The position numbers and the translations under genes are program-made. The notes beneath the pieces are model-generated. The model was not told the origin of the DNA. It saw only the letters and a list, made by a program, of their open reading frames with translations, and made no database searches. Below, in pieces: positions 28,248 to 36,748 of a DNA stretch of 64,000 nt (positions within the stretch are counted from its first letter, which is position 1; each line of letters opens with the position of its first letter). Source of the DNA: Halocynthiibacter styelae (lineage in GTDB: Bacteria > Pseudomonadota > Alphaproteobacteria > Rhodobacterales > Rhodobacteraceae); the NCBI RefSeq assembly GCF_016123485.1, contig NZ_JADCKQ010000001.1, positions 372,001 to 436,000 of the forward strand. Direction: 5' to 3'.

Positions 28248-28341
28248 ACTCCATCTGCAAATCCGATAGTCATTAACTTTCTATATCAATAAAGCATCTG
28301 TTTAAACCCGGCAAACGACTCGCGAGTAAAGGACATGCGAT

Positions 28342-29247
28342 ATGAACCGCTTTCACGCCCTGCTGCTGACCACTGCCATCATGACAACCTCTGCCCAGGC
28401 CCAGACAGCCTGTGACACCACGCTTGATATCGCGATGCCCGCGCAATGTGCCGGCATCGGCGTATCCCACCCGGTGGAAGGCCTGGCCAATTTTCGGGAA
28501 CTGACGACACCAGACAATGGCATTCGCCAAGGCCAGCTGTTCCGGTCCGACCAGTTGCACGACCTGACCGATGCAGATCTTGCCCTTCTGTCGGACAAGG
28601 CGATTGAAACCGTGGTTGACCTGCGGGCTGCGAATGAACTTGAAACACATCCCAACCGACATATCCCATCCGTGGATTTCACCGCCAATCTGCCAATCGG
28701 ATCGGATCCCGCAGATGTTGCAAAGATCATGCCGGTTGAAGTTGCTGATCAGATCCGCCCGCTGTGGTTTGAAGGGAAATTCACCGAAATTGATGCCCTG
28801 CTGGCCGAACATAATGTTGACCTGCGCCAGACCCGCCTTGACCGCTATGAAGAGTTCGCCACAGATTTCGCACCACAGGTGTCACGTTTTCTGCATCTGC
28901 TGACAGAGGCCGATAACTACCCAGTGCTGTTCCACTGCGCCGGTGGCAAAGACCGCACGGGTTACATTGCTGCTGTCACCCTGCTTGTGCTGGGATATAG
29001 CGAAGAAGACGTGATGCGCGATTACCTCGTCACCAATGTTTTTACCTACGAAGAACTGGAACAGCTGGTCGGTCATGGCCCCGCGTCTTTGCGTCCGGCC
29101 TTTGGCGCACATCCGGAACAGATGACGAAGGCTCTGCAAACCATCAAAGACGAATACGGGTCATTTGATCTTTACCTCAGCGAGGTGCTGGATATCTCGG
29201 CAGAGGACATCAAAGCCATCCGACAGAACCTGCTGACCGACAGTTAA
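28342..29247 (+). CDS. exported tyrosine phosphatase, Y_phosphatase3 type
   Basis: A 301-residue protein with a signal peptide (about 1-20, ending A-Q-A). The phosphatase P-loop H-C-A-G-G-K-D-R-T-G has nucleophile Cys199 and phosphate-binding Arg205, as in bacterial tyrosine or dual-specificity phosphatases of the Y_phosphatase3 group; the upstream F-R-S-D-Q-L and V-V-D-L-R segments fit too. It would act in the periplasm or outside the cell, on a phosphoprotein or a phosphoinositide-like substrate. The divergent LysR gene is its likely regulator. It overlaps the convergent transporter gene by 4 bases. Confidence 0.88.
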   Translation: MNRFHALLLTTAIMTTSAQAQTACDTTLDIAMPAQCAGIGVSHPVEGLANFRELTTPDNGIRQGQLFRSDQLHDLTDADLALLSDKAIETVVDLRAANELETHPNRHIPSVDFTANLPIGSDPADVAKIMPVEVADQIRPLWFEGKFTEIDALLAEHNVDLRQTRLDRYEEFATDFAPQVSRFLHLLTEADNYPVLFHCAGGKDRTGYIAAVTLLVLGYSEEDVMRDYLVTNVFTYEELEQLVGHGPASLRPAFGAHPEQMTKALQTIKDEYGSFDLYLSEVLDISAEDIKAIRQNLLTDS

Positions 29248-30149
29248 GATCGATTAAACCTGGAAAAGATGCGCCCGTCCGTCACCGCAAACCCAACTGC
29301 GATAATGGCAAAGCCGATCCAGGCGGCCGGCGCGATCACCTCGCCCAGAAACAACGCGCCAAGGCCAATCGCAAAGGGCGGGATTAAAAGCGTGACCAGC
29401 ATCAGGTTCGCTGCCCCCGCCCGTATAAGGATGGCAAAATAAAGCACATAGGCAAACACGGTTGAAAGCGCCGCGATCCCCCAAAGCGCGCCCCAGACAG
29501 GCAGCGACAGGCTGACCGAAGGCACACCATCCACCAGCAGAACCACAGGGATCATAAGCAAAATCGTCCCACAGATCATGCCAAATGCATTCATCATGGG
29601 CGGCTGTCCCGCCAGCATGACCTTTCCCCAGACACTGGCAAACGCATAGGACACTGCGCCCAGGATCACAGCAAACTGCGCCAGGTTTCCGGGGTTCAGC
29701 CCGGCTATGGCATCGGGCCCCATAATCACCGCAACGCCTGCCAGCCCAATCACTGCGCCCGCGATTTTATTGCGCGTCAACGGTTCATCCTTCAGCAATA
29801 GTCCCGCAACCACCGCCCCAAACATCGCAGTTGTTCCGTTCAGGATGGATGCCACTCCACTGTCAATCTGCTGCTGCGCCCAGAATATCAGTGAAAATGG
29901 GATCGCATTGTTCAGCGCGCCCATCCCCAGATAGCCCAGCCAGATTTGTGGGTCGCGCGGCAGGGACAATCTTCGCAGGCGGATCAGAATGAACAGCAAG
30001 GGCAAAGCCCAGAACACCCTGTGCAAAGTGATTGTCATGGGCGGCACTTCCCGCAGGGCTATTTCAGCGAAGAAGAACGACCCGCCCCAAACCGCCGCCA
30101 GACACAGCAACATAACCAGAGATTTCGGATCCAGAGACGGTGTATTCAT
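29244..30149 (-). CDS. EamA-family drug/metabolite transporter
   Basis: A 301-residue inner-membrane protein with about ten hydrophobic segments arranged as two EamA repeats, the first covering about 10-145 and the second 155-290. Members export amino acids, nucleosides or drugs; the substrate cannot be read from the sequence. The first repeat has the typical W-G-G-S-F-F segment near residue 21. It sits alone between convergent and same-strand hypothetical genes. Confidence 0.9.
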   Translation of the reverse strand: MNTPSLDPKSLVMLLCLAAVWGGSFFFAEIALREVPPMTITLHRVFWALPLLFILIRLRRLSLPRDPQIWLGYLGMGALNNAIPFSLIFWAQQQIDSGVASILNGTTAMFGAVVAGLLLKDEPLTRNKIAGAVIGLAGVAVIMGPDAIAGLNPGNLAQFAVILGAVSYAFASVWGKVMLAGQPPMMNAFGMICGTILLMIPVVLLVDGVPSVSLSLPVWGALWGIAALSTVFAYVLYFAILIRAGAANLMLVTLLIPPFAIGLGALFLGEVIAPAAWIGFAIIAVGFAVTDGRIFSRFNRS

Positions 30150-30222
30150 TGCAGCTTCCTATTTACAGATCTGACTGCAATGCATTCATCCGTATAAATC
30201 CGCGACCCGTTTCCTGCTCAAA

Positions 30223-31182
30223 TCACTCCAATGCCAGATCAATCAGGCGCGTCGCCTGCGGGAATTTGTCCGCCACCACAGGCCGCCATTGCGCAAAGGC
30301 ATCGCGGGTATCTTCGGCCGGGCTATTTGCGTAACTTAAACAGACATCCAGCCAGGCGGCTTCAAGTGGTTCGCGTTCCAGCATCGCAAACGCCGCCCCA
30401 ACCATCGCCTGTATTTTCAGATTGCGTGCTGCGCCTTCCGGTGGGTTATCCTCCGGATCATCCGGGTTTAGCGTGAGAGGGAAGAAATCGTTCCGGGCGA
30501 TCCGGCGCAGATCATCTGCGATATAGTCCGCATACCCCGGATACCAAAGCGCATAATAAACAATCGCAGTTGCCAGGCTGAAAGCATCATGATCCGCATC
30601 AGAATAATCCTCAATCCGCATCAATTCCGGCGGTTCTGATGAAAACCACAGCGCCTTCAGCGCATCAAGCATTTCATCCCCACCTTCCGGCACCAGATGT
30701 CCAAGATCACGCATCCAGTCGTTCAGATCCGCCGTTTCAAAAACATCCAGATAATCCAACCTCCGAATACCCTGCGCAAGCCGCGCAAAATCTGCCTGCC
30801 TAAAGGCCGGTTCCTGCCCCTTCAGTATCTTCAACGTACAGGAAAAATAGCCCAGCCGGGCGCAATCGCGACCAGAGGCCAGGACGCGCTGCAGGAGTGC
30901 GTCTTTCGCAGCTGCCCCCACAGCCGGTATTCCCGCAAAAAGCGCATCACTCCAAGCGTCACACCATTGATTAAACGTCAGCTCTGGGTTTTCCGGGCGC
31001 ACCATGTCCAGATTCAGGTTCACAAGTTCAGAAATCTCGTCCGCCGTAAAATCGGGGCAAAGCCCGGCAGCCATGCGATCCGCAGCCGCCCTGTCAGTCA
31101 CGGCAATCACCGCCAGCTGAAAGATATATGTATCAACCCGATTTCGGGGCTGTGCTTTGAAACGATCCCAAATACCTGACAA
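30223..31182 (-). CDS. hypothetical protein, Asp/Trp-rich
   Basis: A 319-residue soluble protein with no signal peptide. It is acidic, helical, and has several Trp and Cys residues; I see no known motif. A stretch of N-P-D-D-P-E-D-N-P-P-E near residue 235 looks like a flexible linker. It lies 73 bases upstream of the EamA gene on the same strand. Its start is 243 bases from the gap gene, in a divergent arrangement. Confidence 0.7.
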   Translation of the reverse strand: MSGIWDRFKAQPRNRVDTYIFQLAVIAVTDRAAADRMAAGLCPDFTADEISELVNLNLDMVRPENPELTFNQWCDAWSDALFAGIPAVGAAAKDALLQRVLASGRDCARLGYFSCTLKILKGQEPAFRQADFARLAQGIRRLDYLDVFETADLNDWMRDLGHLVPEGGDEMLDALKALWFSSEPPELMRIEDYSDADHDAFSLATAIVYYALWYPGYADYIADDLRRIARNDFFPLTLNPDDPEDNPPEGAARNLKIQAMVGAAFAMLEREPLEAAWLDVCLSYANSPAEDTRDAFAQWRPVVADKFPQATRLIDLALE

Positions 31183-31300
31183 AATGCTTTAACCTGAATA
31201 ACTTACTACGACATGTCAGATAACATACCATTTTTTCGCCCGGACGCACAGTTTTTTAACACTCCGGTCCCGTCCCCTTTTGGGAAGGCACATCAGACCA

Positions 31301-31346
31301 CGTTACCGCAAACATTACATGTTTACGCTAACATGTTGGCGCTAAA
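31301..31346. promoter_or_regulatory. overlapping operator-like copies upstream of gap
   Basis: Three copies of a GTTA-x-CGC-xAAC-like motif lie ahead of the first gap gene: CGTTACCGCAAACAT (about 31301), ATGTTTACGCTAACAT (31320-31335) and ATGTTGGCGCTAAAC (31332-31346). The last two overlap. The second gap gene has the related ATGTTAGCGTTAACAT. The pattern resembles LacI-family operators; in Rhodobacter the LacI-type regulator CceR controls central carbon genes. Confidence 0.6.
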
Positions 31347-31425
31347 CTCTTTTCCCTCAGCCATCGCAGGCATATAGAACCCCAAATCCATATCGGATAT
31401 CTGCTGTTCTCTGGAAGGAATAATC

Positions 31426-32424
31426 ATGACTGTCACTGTTGCAATTAACGGATTTGGTCGCATTGGCCGCTGCACACTTGCACATATTTCCGAAAGCGCG
31501 CGTGATGACGTGAAGGTCGTAAAGATCAACGCAACCGGCCCACTGGACACAGCCGCCCATCTGATGCGCTATGACTCTGTGCACGGTCGTTTCCCAAATG
31601 ACATCATTGTTGGTGACAAGACCCTGGATCTGGGCCGTGGCCCGATTGAGATGTTCTCAACCTACAACCCGGAAGAACTGGACTGGTCCGGCGTTGATGT
31701 GGTTCTGGAATGCACCGGCAACTTCAACGACGGCGAAAAGGCGAAAGTTCACCTGGAACGCGGCGCAAAGAAAGTTCTGATCTCTGCCCCCGCAAAGAAC
31801 GTTGAGAAAACCATCGTATATGGCGTCAACGATGAGCTGATGACAGCCGGTGACACCATGATCTCCAACGGCTCCTGCACCACCAACTGCCTTGCACCAC
31901 TGGTGAAAGTGCTGAATGACACGGTTGGCGTCGAGCGCGGCATCATGACCACAATCCACAGCTACACCGGCGACCAGCCAACGCTTGACCGTCGTCACAG
32001 CGATCTGTACCGCGCCCGCGCAGCCGCCATGGCGATGATCCCGACCTCTACCGGTGCCGCCAAAGCCCTGTCCGAGGTTCTGCCAGAAATGAAAGGCCGC
32101 CTGGACGGTTCCGCCATCCGCGTTCCAACCCCGAACGTATCCGCAGTTGATCTGACATTCGAAGCAGGCCGCGATGTGACCGTCGAAGAAGTCAATGCAG
32201 CCGTGAAAGCCGCCTGTGAAGGTCCAATGGGCCGCGTGATGTCATATGACCCTGAGAAAAAGGTCTCTATCGACTTCAACCACACGCCACATTCTTCTAT
32301 CTTCGCACCGGACCAGACCAAAGTCATCGGCGGCCGCACCGTACGCGTTCTCGCATGGTACGACAACGAATGGGGTTTCTCTGTGCGTATGGCAGATGTA
32401 GCTGCGAAAATGGGCAACCTGTAA
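31426..32424 (+). CDS. glyceraldehyde-3-phosphate dehydrogenase, GapB-like
   Basis: Type I GAPDH of 332 residues, interconverting glyceraldehyde 3-phosphate and 1,3-bisphosphoglycerate. The catalytic S-C-T-T-N-C has Cys151, and the N-terminal N-G-F-G-R-I-G dinucleotide motif is present. At the end of beta-strand 2 it reads I-N-A-T where NAD-specific enzymes have I-N-D. Loss of that Asp (position 36) is seen in gluconeogenic GapB-type enzymes that accept NADP, so an anabolic role is likely. It has operator-like copies upstream and a terminator after it. Confidence 0.96.
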   Translation: MTVTVAINGFGRIGRCTLAHISESARDDVKVVKINATGPLDTAAHLMRYDSVHGRFPNDIIVGDKTLDLGRGPIEMFSTYNPEELDWSGVDVVLECTGNFNDGEKAKVHLERGAKKVLISAPAKNVEKTIVYGVNDELMTAGDTMISNGSCTTNCLAPLVKVLNDTVGVERGIMTTIHSYTGDQPTLDRRHSDLYRARAAAMAMIPTSTGAAKALSEVLPEMKGRLDGSAIRVPTPNVSAVDLTFEAGRDVTVEEVNAAVKAACEGPMGRVMSYDPEKKVSIDFNHTPHSSIFAPDQTKVIGGRTVRVLAWYDNEWGFSVRMADVAAKMGNL

Positions 32425-32447
32425 AAACGGCCTGCCCCCGAAATGTC

Positions 32448-32475
32448 AAAGCCCGGCCATCGCGCCGGGCTTTTT
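32448..32475 (+). terminator. intrinsic terminator after first gap
   Basis: AAAGCCCGGC (32448-32457) pairs with GCCGGGCTTT (32464-32473), followed by a T-run. It ends the transcript 24 bases after the gap stop. Confidence 0.88.
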
Positions 32476-32541
32476 CTTTGCAAAATAGAAATGGGGCAAA
32501 TACATTCAACCTCTGACTATTTGACCTCAGAAGGTATCTCA

Positions 32542-33093
32542 ATGAAACTATTTGTTTCACCCGAAGCTATCAATATCACCAATGATGAATTTGACTACGA
32601 GCTCCTTACAGACTTATTTTACTATGCTTTTTACCTGACAAGGGAATGCAAAATCCCAGCCGAAACGTTTCCACCACTGTTGAACGCAGTGCAACATCTG
32701 CCCACATACGGGGAACATGTGCTTTCGGGCGGACATCTTTCAATGTTCAAACGCATGCGGTCCGAAAGTACCACAACCCTAAACGGGGTCATTGCGCTTT
32801 TCCAAATAACAGAATCCCCGGCTTTTGAAGCAATCGCCAGGGAAGCGCTTGATTGGTTTGACAAAAATGAGACCTCCCTGGATGCATTGGAAGAAGCACC
32901 TGCGGATTTGGCTAGCCTGGACCTGCGATTTGCGGAAGAATGTAATAAAAAACATGCTTTTACATTGGCAGCCCAATACGTTCGCAACACACAAGAGCTT
33001 GTCGAGTACATTGAAGGTGATGACGAACATTATGAACAACTCCGCCAATATGCCGACGAGCTGAAACATGAATATGCATCGGCACTAAAGTAA
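32542..33093 (+). CDS. hypothetical protein, possibly DUF4375/DMP19-like
   Basis: A 183-residue acidic, helical protein. A central segment (about 60-110) reads H-V-L-S-G-G-H-L-S-M-F ... F-E-A-I-A-R-E-A-L-D-W-F, which recalls DMP19-like (DUF4375) domains with their Y-N-G-G-F-x-Q-F-F and A-L-x-x-I segments, but the match is weak. It is AT-richer than the gap genes around it, a hint of transfer. The ATG at 32542 has AGAAGG ahead; it has no obvious operon partner. Confidence 0.65.
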   Translation: MKLFVSPEAINITNDEFDYELLTDLFYYAFYLTRECKIPAETFPPLLNAVQHLPTYGEHVLSGGHLSMFKRMRSESTTTLNGVIALFQITESPAFEAIAREALDWFDKNETSLDALEEAPADLASLDLRFAEECNKKHAFTLAAQYVRNTQELVEYIEGDDEHYEQLRQYADELKHEYASALK

Positions 33094-33207
33094 CGCAAGC
33101 AACGCAGCATCAAAGGAAACTCCGGGAAATCGCTCACACCCAAGGCTTGTAACTCTCAGGCCAGAGGTTACAACTGACAGCGTAACCTCTACCAGTCAGG
33201 CCCTTCC

Positions 33208-33351
33208 GTGACCAACTTTTCAGCCATAGCCATTATCACCCTGTTAATCCTTTCGATGATCGTTGACGCTGTCTTCTTTGACTCTTACGGCACAGTTTAC
33301 ATGCTGAAAAAAATTGTTGATCTGCGTGAATGGGTGGCTTTCTGGCGTTAA
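33208..33351 (+). CDS. 47-residue membrane protein upstream of second gap
   Basis: A short frame starting with GTG at 33208 and ending TAA at 33351. The product has one hydrophobic helix (about 5-22), then D-A-V-F-F-D-S-Y-G-T-V-Y-M-L-K-K-I-V-D-L and the ending W-V-A-F-W-R. Similar small membrane proteins ending in W-x-A-F-W-R are, as I recall, conserved beside gap in Rhodobacteraceae and sometimes carry a misleading GAPDH name. It stands 143 bases ahead of the second gap gene, so it may be co-regulated with it. Its ribosome site is poor, which lowers certainty. Confidence 0.65.
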   Translation: MTNFSAIAIITLLILSMIVDAVFFDSYGTVYMLKKIVDLREWVAFWR

Positions 33352-33442
33352 TTTTGCCCTGCCCGGTGACCCTCACCTGCCACACCCCTGCTTTTCCCGG
33401 AACAACACTCGCTTTCTGATTGACCTTCTCGCAAAAATGAAC

Positions 33443-33458
33443 ATGTTAGCGTTAACAT
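33443..33458. promoter_or_regulatory. operator-like palindrome upstream of second gap
   Basis: ATGTTAGCGTTAACAT has perfect 6-base arms (ATGTTA and TAACAT) around GCGT. It lies 37 bases ahead of the gap start and matches the copies at the first gap gene. It fits a LacI-family operator; repression or activation cannot be told from sequence. Confidence 0.62.
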
Positions 33459-33494
33459 ATCTCATGACGGAGGGGCCACACCGGCCGAAGGACT

Positions 33495-34499
33495 ATGGCA
33501 GTAAAAGTTGCAATCAACGGATTTGGCCGCATCGGTCGCCTGGTTCTGCGGGCGATTATTGAAACCGGCCGGACGGATCTGGAAGTCGTCGCCATCAATG
33601 ATCTTGGCGATGTAGAGATGAACGCCTTGCTTCTGCAGCACGATTCCGTTCACGGGCGCTTTCCCAATGACGTGGTGGTCAACGGCGATACCATTGACGC
33701 AGGCCGCGGTCCGATCCGCGTCACCGCGATGCGCAACCCGGATGATCTGCCCTGGCAGGATGTGGATGTTGTGATGGAATGCACCGGCATCTTTAAATCG
33801 CACGAACAGGCCTCTGTTCACCTTGGTAACGGGTCTTCCAAAGTGCTGATCTCTGCCCCTTCCGGCGACGCGGATCGCATGGTGGTTTATGGCGTCAACC
33901 ATGACACGCTTCTGGCCGCTGACAAGATCGTGTCCAACGCATCCTGCACCACCAACTGCCTGTCCCCGGTGGCGAAAGTCATCAATGACACTGTCGGCAT
34001 TGACAAAGCCTTCATGACAACCGTGCACAGCTATACCGGCGATCAGCCGACACTGGACCGTCTGCACAAAAAAGACCCGCGCCGTGCGCGTGCCGCTGCG
34101 CTGTCCATGATCCCGACATCCACCGGTGCCGCTGTGGCCGCAACCAAAATCCTGCCGGAACTGGCAGGCAAAATGGATGGCGTTGCGATCCGTGTGCCGA
34201 CCCCAAATGTGTCCTGTGTGGATCTGACCGTAGATTGCGCCCGTGACACAACTGTTGAAGAAATCAATGCCGCCATTCAGGCCGCCGCAAGTGGCCCGAT
34301 GAAAGGCATCCTTGATGCAACCGACAAACCGCTGGTGTCCACTGATTTCAACCATGACCCGCATTCTTCCATCTTCCAGCTGGACGAAACCAAGGTCATC
34401 GGCGGCAACATGCTGCGGATCCTGGCCTGGTATGACAATGAATGGGGCTTCTCAAACCGTATGTGTGACACAGCGGCTTTGATGGGAAATCTGAAGTAA
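33495..34499 (+). CDS. gap: glyceraldehyde-3-phosphate dehydrogenase, GapA-like
   Basis: Type I GAPDH of 334 residues with catalytic Cys151 in S-C-T-T-N-C. Unlike the first copy it keeps I-N-D-L after beta-strand 2 (Asp36), the residue that favours NAD over NADP, so a glycolytic role is more likely. The two copies otherwise align along their length. The stop is followed by a GGGCTGACC/GGTCAGCCC hairpin (34510-34536) without a T-run, overlapping the end of the convergent Hint gene. Confidence 0.97.
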   Translation: MAVKVAINGFGRIGRLVLRAIIETGRTDLEVVAINDLGDVEMNALLLQHDSVHGRFPNDVVVNGDTIDAGRGPIRVTAMRNPDDLPWQDVDVVMECTGIFKSHEQASVHLGNGSSKVLISAPSGDADRMVVYGVNHDTLLAADKIVSNASCTTNCLSPVAKVINDTVGIDKAFMTTVHSYTGDQPTLDRLHKKDPRRARAAALSMIPTSTGAAVAATKILPELAGKMDGVAIRVPTPNVSCVDLTVDCARDTTVEEINAAIQAAASGPMKGILDATDKPLVSTDFNHDPHSSIFQLDETKVIGGNMLRILAWYDNEWGFSNRMCDTAALMGNLK

Positions 34500-34518
34500 A
34501 CCCTTTTGGGGGCTGACC

Positions 34519-35568
34519 TTAATGCAGGGTCAGCCCATCCTGCACCAGACGTTTGAGCATCTTCCCTGTGTCAACAAATCGCCTGGCAGGTTCCGGTGTC
34601 TGTTGTTCCAGCTCTGGGAACAGTGCATAAATGTCTTTCAGAGCCTCAACAGACATCGCCTGTTTTGCCTGCGCCCCCAGATAAAGACTTTCTGTTGGGG
34701 CACCTTCCGCATAGATGATCTCATGACGGTCAAACAGCAGATGGTGATAGCTCACCTCTGTCACCTCCTCATCCACGTAAATACCTGGCAAACGGGTCAA
34801 TTTAATCGCGGGGATCATAACTTCGTCCTCCCCAAACAGACGTTTCACCTTCGCCCCCTGCACCACCATCCGGTGCTGGCGGGATACAAGGAGATCACGC
34901 GTCGGCAGAGGAGACGCCGCACAGCCCCCCAGCGCACCGGCTGAAATCCGGACGGGCGCAAGTTTTGGCTGCTCTCGCAACCAATTTCTCGTAACCTTTT
35001 GCGCCCCGACCCATCGCAGAACCTGCCAGCCACTGTCCCGGGTTAAAACACGATCCCCCACCTGCAGATCTTCAACAGGACGCAGGCCAGGTTTCGTTTC
35101 CACAAGTGTGCCACCGGCAAGGCAGACGATCTTAGGCTCATAACGTTCCTGGCTGAGCACCCGGAATGCGTCATTTCCGGAATCAAAAAACTTCGGATCA
35201 ATGAAAACCGGGTTCTTCACATCCAGATCCAAAGTTGCCGGATCTACAGGAATAATCATGCTATCCCCGCCATGCAGGTTAAAGATATTGATCACTGTAT
35301 ATTGTGCAGTTTCACCAGTTGCTGAATCTCTGAATTCGATCACCCGAACCCCACGTCCGCGAATATCAGTATCCAGAACACCATTGATCCGTAACTGATC
35401 ATTCCGGTCAGTCTTACCAAATCCGATCTGTGTGCCTCGGTCCGTATCTGTCAGAAATACTGTTTCCGGTCCGCTTTTGACAGATTCCCGATCACCGCGA
35501 TCAATCACGATATTTCCATTCAGGCGGTATGCGTTTCTGATTTCAAGGTCTGTGACAGAGATCACCAT
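34519..35568 (-). CDS. Hint-domain protein, Rhodobacteraceae type
   Basis: A 349-residue protein. The C-terminal half (about 147-300) is a Hedgehog/intein (Hint_2) domain: C-L-A-G-G-T-L-V-E-T with Cys149 as the presumed nucleophile, V-E-D-L-x-V-G-D-R-V-L-T-R-D, W-V-G, the S-R-Q-H-R-M block near 238, and D-R-H-E-I-I-Y-A-E-G near 285. No C-terminal splicing Asn follows, so self-cleavage without splicing is likely. The N-terminal part is an unrecognised beta-rich domain. No signal peptide is evident. A CCTTTCG/CGAAAGG hairpin (35598-35622) lies in its leader. A related gene is at 61395. Confidence 0.88.
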   Translation of the reverse strand: MVISVTDLEIRNAYRLNGNIVIDRGDRESVKSGPETVFLTDTDRGTQIGFGKTDRNDQLRINGVLDTDIRGRGVRVIEFRDSATGETAQYTVINIFNLHGGDSMIIPVDPATLDLDVKNPVFIDPKFFDSGNDAFRVLSQERYEPKIVCLAGGTLVETKPGLRPVEDLQVGDRVLTRDSGWQVLRWVGAQKVTRNWLREQPKLAPVRISAGALGGCAASPLPTRDLLVSRQHRMVVQGAKVKRLFGEDEVMIPAIKLTRLPGIYVDEEVTEVSYHHLLFDRHEIIYAEGAPTESLYLGAQAKQAMSVEALKDIYALFPELEQQTPEPARRFVDTGKMLKRLVQDGLTLH

Positions 35569-35993
35569 CTTCGTGAAATCCTTTGCGCTTCAATTAACCT
35601 TTCGGCAATAAAGATCGAAAGGGGGTTTCAGCTAATTAGCCACACAACCTTAAATGTCAATTAATCAGAATATCAAAAAATCGGAATGCAGATCAAATAT
35701 ACGTGAAACGCGCCATCACTCTGAATAAAAACACATTTTAAGATATGGAATTATAAAGGTACAAATTGAAGAAAACCCTGCTCACTTAAAAGACACGGAA
35801 CTCTGCGAAAGGGGGTAATAAATAAAGATGGCGGAAATTCATTTGGAATTAATACAACGCGACAGGAAAAACCGGCTCTGACATCCTGAAAAGACATCAT
35901 CCGATCCCCTGAAACTGCGCTGGCGCCAGACAGATTATATTGAAACATGCGCAAGGCTTAACCCGCCTTTCACGGTGCTAAACACTTACTGTC
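35569..35993. other. AT-rich intergenic region, 425 bases
   Basis: It separates the Hint gene start from the coaD stop. The right half is markedly AT-rich. It contains the 35598-35622 hairpin in the Hint leader. An open minus-strand frame at 35751-35954 has no ribosome site or recognisable sequence, and I see no gene here. The AT-richness may mark a horizontally acquired Hint locus. Confidence 0.5.
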
Positions 35994-36491
35994 TCAGCTG
36001 CGGCCAAGCTTTTCATAAAGCGCCGATTTCACCGCTGGCGGCACGAACTTGGTAATGTCACCGTTCAGGCGCGCAATCTCTTTCACAAGCTTCGATGCAA
36101 TCGCCTGGTGCTTTGCATCCGCCATCAGAAAGACGGTTTCGACCGATGAATCAAGTGAACGGTTCATGCCAACCATCTGATATTCATACTCAAAATCCGC
36201 CACAGCACGCAGGCCGCGCACGATAACTTGTGCGCCGACATCATTGGCGCAATCAATCAGCAGATTTTCAAACGGATGGGCCACGATCTCTGTGCCGGTT
36301 TCTTTCGAAAGCACTGCGCACTCCTCCTCGATCATTGCGACACGTTCTTCCAGAGAAAACATCGGCCCTTTGTCGCGATTAATCGCAACACCAATCACCA
36401 GACGATCCACAAGCTGGGCACCACGGCGAATAATATCGAGATGCCCGTAGGTTACGGGATCAAATGTACCCGGGTAAAGACCAATGCGCAT
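35994..36491 (-). CDS. coaD: phosphopantetheine adenylyltransferase
   Basis: Fourth step of coenzyme A synthesis: ATP plus 4'-phosphopantetheine to dephospho-CoA. The 165-residue protein has the nucleotidyltransferase G-T-F-D-P-V-T-Y-G-H-L-D motif (9-20) and the V-R-G-L-R-A-V-A-D-F-E-Y-E segment near 90, with I-S-S/T-like K-L-V-K-E-I near 133. Confidence 0.97.
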   Translation of the reverse strand: MRIGLYPGTFDPVTYGHLDIIRRGAQLVDRLVIGVAINRDKGPMFSLEERVAMIEEECAVLSKETGTEIVAHPFENLLIDCANDVGAQVIVRGLRAVADFEYEYQMVGMNRSLDSSVETVFLMADAKHQAIASKLVKEIARLNGDITKFVPPAVKSALYEKLGRS

Positions 36492-36748
36492 GGCGGGATT
36501 CCCTTCGCTTTTCGTAACAAGGCACGTCCCGGACAGTCCGGAACCTCATGATAACCTGTTGTCATTTCATTCCTGCAACCAGATCCAGCTGGCTGCGTTT
36601 CACAAAGCATGCACGCCAGGCCCGCAGTTGCAAGCCTCCATCGCTGCAATGCGGCATTTTTCCGCGACGGAATATTACGACAACCAGGTCGTTTACTTTC
36701 CCCCCCCGATCTGCAAACTTTGCCCGGTATTATTATGGAGAACCGGTC

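Noticed and set aside
34510-34536. Terminator after the second gap
   Set aside because: A GGGCTGACC/GGTCAGCCC stem exists but no T-run follows on either strand.
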